Positions 36,558-47,514 of a stretch of 64,000 nt of DNA are shown piece after piece. This DNA is from Arctopsyche grandis (taxonomy: Eukaryota > Arthropoda > Insecta > Trichoptera > Hydropsychidae). The DNA lies in NCBI RefSeq assembly GCF_051622035.1, contig NC_135361.1, forward strand, positions 30,373,205 through 30,437,204, given 5' to 3'. Made by a program: the position numbers and the translations under genes. The first letter of the stretch is position 1. Each line of letters begins with the position of its first letter. The notes beneath the pieces are model-generated. The model made no database searches, was not told the origin of the DNA, and saw nothing but the letters and a program-made list of their open reading frames with translations.

Positions 36558-39234
36558 CGGGAGGCGACTGAACATTCTAGCTTGGAATGCTCGTGGACTT
36601 AAGAATAAGATTGACGAACTAGAGTCGGCGATCGGTGAGTACTGTGTTGACATAGTTTTAATCTCCGAGACCTTCTTAAAACCTCATATCCGTATTAACC
36701 TACCTAACTTTAACTGCTATCGCGAAGACCGAGAACAGCATGGAGGGGGAGTTGCCATTTTTATAAAATCGTCAATTAAACATTGTCGCGTAATAACTCC
36801 GCCACTAAAAAATTTAGAACTAACCGCCATCGAACTAACAATTAACAACACCCGTCACATAGTAGCATCCGCTTACAATCCTCCCCAAAAACGATTATTG
36901 GCATCCGATTTTAACAAAATATTTAACATTGGTAGTTCGGTAGTGGTAGCTGGTGACTTTAATGCCAAACATCCGTTATGGAGTTGCGTAAACACTGACC
37001 AACAAGGCACAACTCTTTTTAAATACATTCAACTAACAGATACAATCTTACTTCATCCGGATACATACACACACTATCCCACAAATAACTCACAACCATC
37101 CACACTAGATCTTGTCCTCGTCAAGAACTGCCCAAAAATATCGACACCAAATGCCCTTCAAACCCTGTCGTCTGATCATCTCCCGATAATCTTCTCAATC
37201 GACGGGAAACCCGAGGAAATCATCAAGCATAGTTGGGATTACGGGAGAGCTAACTGGCGAGAGTTCAAGTCGTACATAAATGACCAAACCATTCTAACTT
37301 CTACCACACTCACAAACAAAACCGAAATCGACAGCTCCATAATACACCTAACGGAATCAATAACTCAATCCAAACACCTTCACATACCTAAGACACAATA
37401 CATTGAACACAAATTAGAGATAACTGAATTTGTTGCAAATCTAATTAAAAGTAAAAATAAACTCCGTAAAATTTGGCAAACATCAAAAAATCCAGCATTG
37501 AAAACATTAATTAATAAGCTCACATATCAAATTAAAATTAGAATCAAAGAAATCAAAAATGAAGCTTGGTCTAAAAAATTAGAAAAATTGAGCTCAGTTG
37601 ATGGCTCTCTATGGAAATTAGCTAAAGCGATTCGCAGGACAAAAAACTCGATTCCTCCATTAGATGATGCAGGAATCTCAGTGACGCGTGATTGCGACAA
37701 AGCAGAACTATTATCAAAATCCTTCCAAAAACATCACACACTCACACAACATTACAATCACATACCAACGCATAATAAAGTCAACCGGTCCATTAAAATC
37801 ATCACAAAAACTCCCACTAACAGTACTAAAAATATAAAATTGGTGCATCCGTGTGAAATCCAAAATATAATACGTAATTTAAAAAATAAAAAGGCACCTG
37901 GGCGAGATTCAATAGATAACATCACAATCAAACAACTTCCATTTAAAGCTTTAGTCTCACTATCTAAAATATTCAACGCATGTTTACTCACCGGGTATTT
38001 CCCAGAATACTGGAAAACAGCCAACGTAATTCCCATACTTAAGCCCGATAAAAGCTCAAAAAACCCGGCCAATTATCGACCCATTAGCTTACTTTGCACG
38101 CTTTCAAAAATTCTGGAAAAAATAATCTACACACGTTTACTTAAAGTCGTAAATAAGAAATTAATAAATGAACAATTTGGATTTCGCACTGGACATTCCA
38201 CGACCCAACAACTAACAAGACTAACTGAACACGTGACGAAGAACTTTAATATGAAGAGAAGTACCGGAATGGTATGTCTCGACATAGAAAAGGCCTTCGA
38301 CACGGTTTGGCACGATGGACTCATTCATAAGCTCCTTATTAACAAAATACCAAACTACCTAATTCTCATTATCAAATCGTACTTAACTCGTAGAAAGCTA
38401 GTGGTTAGCGTAAATAATGAATTATCGTCTCCAAAAATAATCGCAGCTGGCGTTCCGCAGGGGAGCTTGCTTGGCCCACTCTTGTTCTCCATATATATAA
38501 ATGACATACCTATTCCAAAAAACTGTCACATAGCCCTATATGCAGATGATACAGCTTGCTTCACAAGTAGCAAAAAACCAGACACTATTCTTAAAAATCT
38601 TGAATTTGCAATTAAAACAATGACTGAACACTTCACTAAGTGGAAAATTCAAATTAATCAAACCAAAACAGACGCCATATTCTTTAGTGTTAGAAAACAT
38701 AAGCCAAGTTCAGATCTGAAAATCCCCTCTGGAGAAAGTCTGAAATGGCAGTCAGTAATAAAATATTTAGGAGTAACGTTTGATAAAAGAATGAGATGGG
38801 CACCTCACATTGAGGCAGCGAAATGCAAGGCGATGCGAGGTATATTCTCAATATATCCAATATTTAATCGCCATAGTTCTTTATCAACGCTAAATAAAAT
38901 AAAATTATATCGCGCGCTCATATTACCATTATTAACCTATGCTTCACCTGTATGGAATAACGCCTCGAATACTAACCTTTCCAAGCTCCAAGTAATACAA
39001 AATAAATCCCTTAAAATAATTTATAATACACCCATATATACTAACCTGAAAAAACTGCATGCTATATATAATATTCCGTTTGTTACAGACATTACTAACA
39101 AACTAACCAGTAGATTCTATGAAAGAATCACTAATAACCATACTAACACACTTGTGAAGAGTCTCGGTGATTACAACAAAATGTCTATACCCTTCAGGTA
39201 TAAACACAGATTACCTAAACACAATCTGCTTTAG
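36544..39234 (+). CDS. jockey-clade LINE ORF2: endonuclease/reverse transcriptase
   Basis: Uninterrupted, 896 residues from the ATG at 36544 (frame openness extends upstream to 36529 without an ATG). It makes and integrates LINE cDNA by target-primed reverse transcription. The APE endonuclease occupies about residues 1-220: LNILAWNARGLKNK, LISETFLK, VVAGDFNAKHPLWS and SSDHLPIIFSI. RT motifs follow: KAPGRDSIDN, NYRPISLLCTLSKILEK, NEQFGFRTGHST, MVCLDIEKAFDTVWHDGL, VPQGSLLGPLLFSIYIND and the catalytic LYADDTACFT at about residue 665. The C-terminus (NKLTSRFYERITNNH) matches fragments elsewhere in the window. No frameshift or stop is visible, so this ORF could encode active protein, but ORF1 is truncated and interrupted, making the copy at best trans-acting. 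Confidence 0.95.
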   Translation: MSLINGRRLNILAWNARGLKNKIDELESAIGEYCVDIVLISETFLKPHIRINLPNFNCYREDREQHGGGVAIFIKSSIKHCRVITPPLKNLELTAIELTINNTRHIVASAYNPPQKRLLASDFNKIFNIGSSVVVAGDFNAKHPLWSCVNTDQQGTTLFKYIQLTDTILLHPDTYTHYPTNNSQPSTLDLVLVKNCPKISTPNALQTLSSDHLPIIFSIDGKPEEIIKHSWDYGRANWREFKSYINDQTILTSTTLTNKTEIDSSIIHLTESITQSKHLHIPKTQYIEHKLEITEFVANLIKSKNKLRKIWQTSKNPALKTLINKLTYQIKIRIKEIKNEAWSKKLEKLSSVDGSLWKLAKAIRRTKNSIPPLDDAGISVTRDCDKAELLSKSFQKHHTLTQHYNHIPTHNKVNRSIKIITKTPTNSTKNIKLVHPCEIQNIIRNLKNKKAPGRDSIDNITIKQLPFKALVSLSKIFNACLLTGYFPEYWKTANVIPILKPDKSSKNPANYRPISLLCTLSKILEKIIYTRLLKVVNKKLINEQFGFRTGHSTTQQLTRLTEHVTKNFNMKRSTGMVCLDIEKAFDTVWHDGLIHKLLINKIPNYLILIIKSYLTRRKLVVSVNNELSSPKIIAAGVPQGSLLGPLLFSIYINDIPIPKNCHIALYADDTACFTSSKKPDTILKNLEFAIKTMTEHFTKWKIQINQTKTDAIFFSVRKHKPSSDLKIPSGESLKWQSVIKYLGVTFDKRMRWAPHIEAAKCKAMRGIFSIYPIFNRHSSLSTLNKIKLYRALILPLLTYASPVWNNASNTNLSKLQVIQNKSLKIIYNTPIYTNLKKLHAIYNIPFVTDITNKLTSRFYERITNNHTNTLVKSLGDYNKMSIPFRYKHRLPKHNLL

Positions 39235-39510
39235 GTCATCGACTTTAGATAGTCTTTAATTAATATTATGTATTAGATGTATTATGAACATTTATAAGGA
39301 TTGTAAATAGGTTTTTGAGCTCTTTTTCCTATTATGCTTTAGATTAACATTAGAATAATATAATACTGTGATTACTAACCAAATTAAATTAAAATTGTAA
39401 AATAGAAAATGATCAGTAGATCAGTAGCTATTAATATAGATATAAGATGTATTGTGAACATAATTTCGTAATAATAAAAAGCATTTAAAAATCAAATCAA
39501 ATAAATCAAA
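39235..39510 (+). mobile_element. jockey 3' UTR and tail
   Basis: Reference copy for the dispersed short fragments. Landmarks are ATTAATATTATGTATTAGAT, GTTTTTGAGCTCTTTTTCC, GATCAGTAGATCAGTAGCTA and AATAATAAAAAGCATTTAAA. It ends in an AAATC-type short repeat rather than pure poly(A). Confidence 0.9.
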
Positions 39511-39604
39511 AAATTGATGATTTTTTTTTCTTCTTCAAGCTTTTCAACATATCAAGGGGACTTCAAATAATAGTAGGGAATACAAATAAAAATGTTTTTT
39601 TATT

Positions 39605-40533
39605 TTAATATTTAATGGGACCCCCTTTGTTTTTAATAAATAGTTTTATTCGTTTAAGTAGTGATACATATTATTTTTTTAATAATTCATCACTAATTTC
39701 ATTGTAGCATACATCGTAAATAATGTATTTTAATTATTTTATGGTTTTTGGTTTCTTATCTCTAATTTTTTTGCCTATTTTGCTTCACATATTTTCGATT
39801 ATATTTAGATCCGAGCTGTTTCCTGGCCATTCAATGGAGTTTATACCTAAACTATCTTTATCTTGATCGATATTTAAAAAAAAACCAAACGGTGATATAC
39901 CAATGCATTAAAAATAATTAAAATTAATTGTGAATACAATTTGAACGATGCGCCAGTGCTGAATCATCGTGAAAGACAAGATTCTTAACCATTTCCGGTA
40001 AGCCTTCTAATGTAGGAATAACGCTTTTGTCGATGATTTTTTTATACTCCTGTGAGTTGACTATCCCATCTAGTTTAATGATTGATCCAACACCATACCG
40101 TGTGATGGCCCCCAATACCATACCATGGCGAATGTTAAACAGTCAGCGCTAAGCACGATTCTTTATAGCGTTCGCCTGATTTTCGTCGTACTAACGCCAT
40201 CCCATTGGATCCAATCTGGTTGAATTTGGATTCATCTGAAAAAATAATTGTCTCCCAATCTTGAACTGTCCAATTTTTCTTCTCTTTGGCCCACCAAAGA
40301 CGAGTACGCACGGCGTACTCGTTTTTGCACGGCGCCGTTAAAATAGACCAAGTTCATTTAGTTTATATTGAACTGTTCTAAGGCTTACTATTTTTTCCAA
40401 CTTCAATGAACTCGGACCTAATTTCTGACGCAGTTTTGAAACTGTTTTGAAGTAAAATTCTCTTTAAAATCCGTTCGTCTCGAGAATTCAGTTTTTTTGC
40501 CATTTTTCCTCTTTCGACAGGTGTTATGTCCAT
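39605..40533 (-). pseudogene. Tc1-like transposase pseudogene
   Basis: The - strand ATG at 40533 begins MDITPVERGKMAKKLNSRDE, followed by the DNA-binding part (ILKRILLQNSFKTASEIRSE). After frameshifts come LWWAKEKKNWTVQDWETIIF, SDESKFNQIGSNGMALVRRK (first catalytic Asp), GMVLGAITRYGVGSIIKLDG and LVFHDDSALAHRS (second Asp). IEWPGNSSDLNIIENM carries the final acidic residue, and FIKNKGGPIKY ends the protein. At least two frameshifts and several stops (one replacing the Trp after IENM) inactivate it. Length spans about 310 codons, near the family norm of about 340. Confidence 0.9.
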
Positions 40534-40843
40534 TGTTTTTTTATACTTCTTAAAAAATACAGTTATTATAGGTAGAATGTGTCCCCGTTCGTCGATAAAT
40601 TTCCGCAAAAGAATAATTTTCTTCCCAGAAAGTTACAATTTTTGATTTCTCGGCGATCGACAAAAATTCATATTTTACGCTCAACGCTCACAAAGACACG
40701 CACTACTTGAAAGTCTGGGGGAAACTGACTTTTTGGCAACAATACGTTGAGGTATGCTTAAAACAACTGTAAAAGTATAAATACAAAATTGCCAGAAAGT
40801 GAGACCCAATAGGGTAAAAAATGGGCCATTCTGATAAGCATGA

Positions 40844-40873
40844 CTGATAAGCTTCGCTTTGCGCTGGGTGTAT
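40844..40873 (-). repeat. 30-bp inverted repeat, right copy
   Basis: CTGATAAGCTTCGCTTTGCG... is the exact reverse complement of 35507-35536. A second CTGATAAGCATG lies just upstream at 40831. Confidence 0.9.
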
Positions 40874-40917
40874 GTCTCTGGGGATGCTAATTGATATGTA
40901 TTTACTTTGTATAATAC

Positions 40918-41253
40918 TGTTGCGTAAGGGATGGGTTCAGAATCCAAATCCGCTTCACAGCATTTATTGAATGATTTAGGAAGTCGACACGTAACCAGTG
41001 CTCGCTCCAGAATAATCTGATATGGCATATGTACCTCCTAATAAAGGACAACTTGCTCACCACAGCTTCCCCGATCTATTTACGTATCTATTGTCTAGGC
41101 ACGTACAGTTTTAAATGAGTCTCACGCTCTCGCCCAGGTTCTAAGAATTCTAACGGGCACTTACTGAGTCCCGTTAGTCCAATTCGGGGGTCTCCATTGT
41201 TCACCCCCGAATGCACTTAGACAGTGGATACTCTCTCATGTTCCCACATTACA
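40918..41253. mobile_element. solo LTR, 336 bp
   Basis: Begins TGTTGCGTAAGGGATGGG and ends TTCCCACATTACA. It is flanked by the 4-bp direct repeat ATAC at 40914-40917 and 41254-41257. The 5' end resembles the LTR at 42662 (TGTTGCGTAGGGGTGGG), so the two are related, with this one shorter. Confidence 0.85.
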
Positions 41254-41288
41254 ATACTAGTAATACTTGTATCAAATGTACAATGTTT

Positions 41289-41340
41289 CTGGCCAGAAAG
41301 GCGCATTGGGGTTACCTGTTAGGCCTTCCTGATATAAATT
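41289..41340 (+). mobile_element. SINE tail type 1 fragment
   Basis: TGGCCAGAAAGGCGCATTGG followed by GTTACCTGTTAGGCCTTCC is identical in pattern to the tail at 3715-3765. No SINE head is next to it. Confidence 0.75.
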
Positions 41341-42286
41341 AAAAATAATTATAATTATATTAATCGAGAGATTCGTCGGCAATAGCTTTCAAAACTGCGA
41401 TAAATGACGCAGCCAGAGACCCTACGACAGATTTATCTAATGACAGATCCTTCTGTGAATACCAACTATTTGAAAGTGCATAAAATTTCTAGCAATCTTT
41501 CATATCCGAAATAAAAACTTAACGATTTTCACGAATTTTCATATTAAATTTCCCACTATTGTTGTCATACATATTTTGATTATGTACATATATAAACAAC
41601 GAGATGAAAATTATTTCATTTATTTATGAAAGGCTGCAGTTTTCTCATCATTTGCATTCCAACAACACTAAAGGTGTTCACTTTGGATATAGGGGAGTGG
41701 GGTATCGACGAAATTTATTCGAAGCGGTGTACGCTTTATTACGGTTCGCTTTGCATTAATTTGAATTTTGTCGCTAATATGCGGCGACCGCGCTTTTGTT
41801 AATTTGGCCTACATTTGAATATTGAATGGCGTCCTATCGCAGACATTATTATATATTGTATAAACATGGCTTTGCCACACAAACCCTGATGCCATTATCT
41901 TTCCAATCACTCTGCTCAACGAGCAAAAAGACGAGCGGCGCGTTAAAGGGTTACGCGCATACGTCGCGTCGAAGGCAACCGCAACGATAATCATCATTTC
42001 ATAAATTATTTATGACACTAATGAACAGCGCATTTAGAAGTAATAAATACACGGCATTGCTCAAGATTCTCAGTAAGGGTTATACGTTTAAAAAAGTCGA
42101 ATTTTTCAATCCAAAGTAGTGTAAAAAAAATCTTGAAAATAATAGTGATGCGGACTTGCTACCAATTTACAGCTTTTTGTTTATACATAAAATATACCCA
42201 AGCAAGACCTAACTAGAGTACTGCAAATTACTACATAATATTCATACATGAAATATTTCATTTTAAAATTTCTTCATTTTTCACAA
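41341..42286. other. intergenic, no gene recognised
   Basis: No supported gene. Some CG-containing unique sequence at 41740-41990 lacks a recognisable frame. Confidence 0.4.
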
Positions 42287-42661
42287 CCAGCTGCGTAGAC
42301 TAGTGGTTAGCATATTATGCTTTTGAACAGGGTGTCACGGGTTCGAGTCCCGCTGCTGGCCAGACCTTGGTTTTTGACTCTAGGTTGATCGTTTCTTATA
42401 AGAGTTTGCCAATTTTTCTGATTTTCATTGAAATGGTTCCTGTAAAATTCGTATCCCCTTTCCTATGTCTCTCTCTAATTGCATATTATACAGCGTCTTG
42501 AGTTTCGACAATTTGATTATAAAAATACTGCAAAAATTTCTGCATATGTCACTGTGGTATATTTGTATGAATTGGCATTTGTATAAATTATTTGTTTGTA
42601 TTGTATCTATTTAAAGCGCACTCGTCGCTTTGGAGCGATCCGTAAAGGCGATTGTTTATAT
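42287..42661 (+). mobile_element. tRNA-derived SINE, tail type 2, interrupted by an LTR
   Basis: CCAGCTGCGTAGACTAGTGG head with A-box-like AGTGGTTAGCAT and B-box GGGTTCGAGTCCC. The body has TTGATCGTTTCTTATAAGAG and TTTGCCAATTTTTCTGATTT. The tail CACTCGTCGCTTTGGAGCGA, TCCGTAAAGGCGATTG is followed by TTTATAT at the LTR insertion point. The SINE end resumes at 43102 as ATATTCAATGAAATTAAA. Confidence 0.85.
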
Positions 42662-43101
42662 TGTTGCGTAGGGGTGGGTGGAGGATCCAAGTAAAAGGCC
42701 AAAGTCATCTGACAGCATTTATTGATGATTAAGGAGATACACGCACTGGCAGTGCCCAGTCCAGAATGTCTTGATATCGCCTAAGTACCGCCTTATAAGG
42801 GGGAGATCTCTCAGGACATTTTCGACGTCTAATTTGTTTACCTATTGTTATAGCCACGTACTCGGATATGTATTCCCACGACATTCGGTCCCACGGTACC
42901 AAGGTATCGGTCACTTCTGAGAACTCCACGGGAATGCGACCGAGTATCGCTATCGCCGCTAAGTGCAATCATTGTTTAGCCGACAGCACTTAGTCTAGAG
43001 ATAATCCTCGAAACCAATTATAACGGTCACACAGTCTCTGGCATGCTACCCGGCCTAATCCGATTGCAACTAACCGGCGGCTCTTTTTAGTATACGTAAC
43101 A
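42662..43101. mobile_element. solo LTR, 440 bp, inserted in a SINE tail
   Basis: Begins TGTTGCGTAGGGGTGGGTGG and ends TAGTATACGTAACA. It is flanked by ATAT at 42658-42661 and 43102-43105. Comparison with the SINE at 43722 shows the SINE tail is continuous when the LTR is skipped. Related to the LTR at 40918. Confidence 0.87.
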
Positions 43102-43271
43102 ATATTCAATGAAATTAAATTTTGAACTTCGTCACATTTATCTACATACATACTCCACTTTCAAAAAATATTTCACCGTTTTTTATATACAATTTTTCTC
43201 GAACGGTACAAATTTCTATTCAAACATTGAATAATAGGATACAAAATCGATTTTTACCGAAGCTATCTTTA

Positions 43272-43487
43272 TTATACCCATGTTTTTAACACGGGTCGTT
43301 TCTTCCTTTTCGGCAAGCCGAAACCCACAGGAACGGAACTCTCACCTTTATCATCCACTTTTGAGGAGATGACACGATATGCGTCGAATAGAGTGGAAGC
43401 TTTATCGTAAAAAGTCAACCCGTTCATCGCTCGCAAAAAAAATATGGAGATAGGTAAAGCGCGTAGTGCGTGCGATCGAAGTGACAT
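43272..43487 (-). CDS. unidentified 71-codon ORF
   Basis: Starts with an ATG on the - strand at 43487 (MSLRSHALRALPISIFFLRA) and ends GFGLPKRKKRPVLKTWV with a basic KRKKRP patch. The composition is less AT-biased than nearby frames and the surrounding 300 bp is not part of any repeat seen here. I recognise no family. It may be an exon fragment or chance. Confidence 0.2.
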   Translation of the reverse strand: MSLRSHALRALPISIFFLRAMNGLTFYDKASTLFDAYRVISSKVDDKGESSVPVGFGLPKRKKRPVLKTWV

Positions 43488-43721
43488 TAGTGGGGTGTGC
43501 GGAAAACTCGGGGGATTTTCCGCAGTTTCCGGTTGACGCTGAATTTGTTACGCGTCAAATACACCGTATATTACATTATTCGCTCAGTATTTGTGAGTGA
43601 GTCGAGATTGAGTGGCCCGCGAGCCGCATGCGGCCTCTCGAATTTTCAAATGCGGCAATGAAAAAAATATTAATGCAATCAAATCATCAAAGCTTTTCAT
43701 TAAACTAAAACTTTTCATTAA

Positions 43722-44110
43722 AGACTATTGGTTAGCATATTATGCTTTCACATATAGTGGTCACATGTTCGAGTCCCGCTACTGGCCAAACCTTGGTTTG
43801 TGACTCCAGGTCAATCGTTTCTTACCAATTTTGCTGATTTTTATTGAAACGGTTCCGGTAAAAATTGGCATCTCCTTTCCTATCTCTCTTGCTAATCTCA
43901 AAGTTATTCAGCGTCTTGGTCTTCGCTAATTTGATTATAAAATGCTGCAAAAATTTCTCCATATATGTCACTGTGGGTGTTTGTATGAATTTGCATTGTA
44001 TAAAAGTGCTTTTATATATTGATTGATTGTATTGTATCTGTTTAAAGTGCATTTGGTCGCTTTGTAGCGATCTGTAAAGGCAAGTATTCATGTTCTATGA
44101 AATAAAATAT
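43722..44110 (+). mobile_element. tRNA-derived SINE, tail type 2
   Basis: Head with GGTTAGCATATTATGC and B-box-like TGTTCGAGTCCC, then the family body and tail (TTTGGTCGCTTTGTAGCGAT, CTGTAAAGGC, TATGAAATAAAAT). Closest relative in the window is the SINE at 42287. Confidence 0.85.
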
Positions 44111-44335
44111 CCAGCAACATACATATGTAGATAAATGGTTAACGTGTGATGCTATAAACTGTGCGGTCACGAGTTCAGTCCCAGGCCATACATTGGATAT
44201 GTGACTCCAAGGTTGATCGTTTCCTATCAGAGTTTGTCAATATATCTGACTTCATTGAAACGGTTCCATCAAATCGGCAACCCTGTCCTATTTTACATCA
44301 GTTTGAATTTCGCTGATTTAAATGCTGAAACATTT
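44111..44335 (+). mobile_element. tRNA-derived SINE, tail missing
   Basis: CCAGCAACATACATATGTAG head directly after the previous SINE tail, A-box-like AAATGGTTAACGTG, B-box-like GAGTTCAGTCCC. The body has GACTCCAAGGTTGATCGTTT and CCTATCAGAGTTTG. Confidence 0.75.
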
Positions 44336-46040
44336 AAAAACCATTAAACGTGAGCTCCATACAAAAACTAATACCACTTAATCTTCATAGACCATAGTAT
44401 CTAAAGAGTCTCTAGCATTATAAAATTTTCATAGCTATCCAAGATGACTAAATTTCATTAGTAAATTGGAAATTTTTCTAAATACCTAATTTTCTACATA
44501 GTTGTTATTTTCTAATTTTCTAATTTTCTACCCATTAACTAATTTTTTTTTCACATTTAGGTACATACATAGGTACATGGAGTCCTATTCATATGACTCA
44601 TCCTTTGAAGATTGAAAGCAACCAAAAACGGAACGGAATGGAACGGGAACGGGAACGGGAATTGCATGCGTTATTATGGCACTGCAACGCATGCCGGGTT
44701 ATTGTGAATTGTTCGCTGTGCTTTGTCCAATTTTATGAAGAACCTTTTTTTGCACTCTAGCTTTGTAAATAGACCCAAAACGCCATGATTCCTGGAAAAA
44801 GCACGCTTCCTATCCGCACTTTAGTTATGATTGTATGTCTGGCCACAGTACCGCGTTAAAATACTCTGTGACTAATATGTTAAATAATGTCACTGTGACT
44901 AATATGTTAAAAATAAAATAAAATAAATATTTAATAACTTCTGGATCTCCTGAGACTGAGATAAGTACTTTACTTATTTTGGCGGTAACAGTTTTCAAAA
45001 AAAAACACCATAGGCTGAGTACACCCTTTGCCGACTGATCAGAAATATCAAGCGGAAAAGATTTCCAACCCCTTACCCAGAAGAATATATGTATAATGCA
45101 ATATAACCCGAGACAGCAACATCGAATGTTGCGAAATGAAACGCAAATTGAGTTCGGTGTCTGACGTCACGACACACACTACAAAACAATAAGCGATTTG
45201 CAACCGTGACGTCTCGATCCGTTTAATTGGGCCACATCTCCAAAAGGTGCATGAGTGTCTTGAAGTTACACACTCCTGGAATATAGGGATCTCCTAGACT
45301 CTAGAGATAAGTGAGCACTCGGTCACAGCAAAGCGCCCGCTTTACAGTTCAATTTGGCGACACAAGCAAGTGGTGCTTTCGATAGAATGTGTGAAGTCGG
45401 TGATAAATTCTCACATAAAATTGCATCGGAAGTATGCACTCGAATGCACTTTATAAGTTCGTCTCTTTCAATGCTAGTGGTGAACTGGGCGAAGTTTGAA
45501 TTTTCCCATTGTCAGCTCTATGTAAATATATGTACCTATGTACATAGATCAAGTTATCAAGTGATCAAGTTTTATTTTCGTATATGTACTTATGTATTAC
45601 AATAAAAGTAAGCGATTCGATCATTTCTGGTTGAAGGGTGCTGGACTCAAATCTTAGTCAAATATTTATCTACTTCCCCATTGGCTATTGACAAGCAATG
45701 TACGCTTACGATTTGAATATATGTACATACCTACAGTATAACAATGTGATTCATACAGTTTAATGTGTCGGACTTTGAAATGATACGAATATTATTAAAG
45801 ATTGTACAAAATCGATTGTATTCTGATAAGATCATTTATCCTAAGATTTACAATTGCGTAACGGAATTATCATTATCATTACCATTTTTTGTGGCAGAAA
45901 AACGTACAATGGTTAATTTAATCAAACAACTAGTTTATCTACAATCGGCTAATTCAATTTAGCAATTTTCATTTATTTATCTTAAATCTTAAATTAATCA
46001 ATAAATTTATATTTATGAATAATCTTTATGTACTAACTGA
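44336..46040. other. intergenic, no gene recognised
   Basis: A short GGAACG tandem repeat lies at 44636-44660. Open frames at 45354-45605 and 45765-45962 have no recognisable domain; the first is interrupted-looking and rich in simple-repeat residues at its end. Confidence 0.4.
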
Positions 46041-46250
46041 TAAGGTTTTTTGTTCAGAATTTGATCGTAAACCGATAGAAGTATTTATCATTATTTTATT
46101 TTGACGTCTTAAATTATTTTTATTTTCTTGATATTTAATATGTATAATACTGATAGTGATTTTAAGTAATAAAAAAACATTGAATAAAATCCAACAACCG
46201 GAAGTAGAACTTTTGTCTTGTGCAAGTTTTACATTTGCACTCAATTTTTT
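46041..46250 (-). mobile_element. CTTCCGGT element fragment
   Basis: Reverse complement of parts of 10130-10330: ACAACCGGAAGTAGAACTTT at 46194, ATTTTCTTGATATTTAAT and the GTACTAACTGATAAGG region. Confidence 0.75.
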
Positions 46251-46339
46251 TCGGAAATCCTATCATACTTGTAGCAACATATGTATGTACATATTATTAG
46301 TATTTCATAATGCTGTCGCATTCACACATACGTGTGAAT

Positions 46340-46680
46340 GTGTCTGTACGATTCCACTGCCACTTTCGGTTGACGGATGCTTACCAAATTTTATACGTAA
46401 CTTGGTATTCAGCTTAAATTTCTAGATATGAAATTTCAGTTCAATAAACCAAAAGGTTTCTGAGTAAAACATAAAAATCATCTAGATACTCTACTTCGGT
46501 TCAGGTAAAAATATTTAAAAAATATTAGGTTATAAAAATTATAATTTTTATTACAAGTAAAAAAAGTTCAGTCAGATTTGGTTAGTGGTTTGGGAGATAA
46601 TTGAATTCAACAACTTTAAAAAAGAGGACACCCACAAGGGGATTTGTACCATTTACGGTCAACTTACAATATTTAGAAGT
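46340..46680 (+). mobile_element. CTTCCGGT element fragment
   Basis: Matches 11190-11500: GGTTGACGGATGCTTACCAA, TTTCTAGATATGAAATTTCA, TTAGTGGTTTGGGAGATAAT and a final GTACCATTTACGGTCAACTT. Confidence 0.8.
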
Positions 46681-46681
46681 G

Positions 46682-46850
46682 ATAAAACCCCAATTACAAA
46701 GGCTCCAAATGATAAAACCTCCAAATTATAAAAGATTCCAATTGTAAAAGCTCTCAATTTTAAAAATTCCACTATTCAAAACTCCCAAACTCAAATTTCA
46801 AAAATCCCTTAGCTCAGTCTCGAATGTTCTCAATTTCAAAACCTGTTCTC
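46682..46850. repeat. degenerate minisatellite, period about 17 bp
   Basis: Successive units resemble CCAAATTATAAAAGATT, CCAATTGTAAAAGCTCT and CTCAATTTTAAAAATT. At least eight units with steady spacing, decaying to the right. Confidence 0.65.
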
Positions 46851-47514
46851 AGTATCGAAATGAAATTGTCCATTTTGCGAATCCACTTAATATCAAAACC
46901 ATGCTAATCCTTTTAGTCGTATCAACAATTTCCGACCTGCCCACCCAAAAGTTTCAATCCCTCCCCTTTTCTTCTCGAAATATTTACGTACATGCAAACT
47001 CAATTCAAATTATTTACACAGAAACAAATCCTAAGTAGGCCAAGTAGGAAATTTGATGTTTACGTTAACCCTTCCTTTGATCGAATTATTTAAATTATCT
47101 GCGAATAAACGCTTCTGAATGCGACGAAGCTCTTTATCGACAATGGCTCTTTTCGCATTCATTGCCACATTCTCCTTTTGTGTCTCGCAAATGGTGTTCA
47201 CACATATCTGTCAATCTCTGGGTGGCTTGTCGGCATTCAAGTGTTTCACAAATAATATTATAATACACGTTTTTTGTGTCGTAATGGCTGTCGTTGGCAC
47301 GTCCATATGAAGCCTTGTATGTAATATGTGAATTTTACCAGACAATGTGTAAAATAATGCAAATTCGCATACGTGACAGGTGAATGTATGCATCGATACA
47401 TACTGCATGTGGAGTCAGGATATGGTATTTTGTTAATACATTTCCCTTTGGAAAATTTTGTGCATACGTTGTATGTAAAGCTTCGTATATATGAAAATTT
47501 ATTCCAATATTAAA
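46851..47514. other. intergenic, no gene recognised
   Basis: Non-repetitive within the window, with short open frames of unknown meaning at 47119-47310 (+). Confidence 0.4.

Noticed and set aside
40681..41028. 115-codon - strand frame
   Set aside because: Crosses the 30-bp inverted repeat and an LTR boundary, so it is a chance frame across unrelated elements.
42287..42361. tRNA-like head with A and B boxes
   Set aside because: Considered as a tRNA gene, but there is no cloverleaf pairing or anticodon arm I can draw and the same head recurs in SINE copies.
42729..42968. 79-codon - strand frame
   Set aside because: Lies wholly inside a solo LTR defined by TG...CA ends and a 4-bp duplication; no motif.
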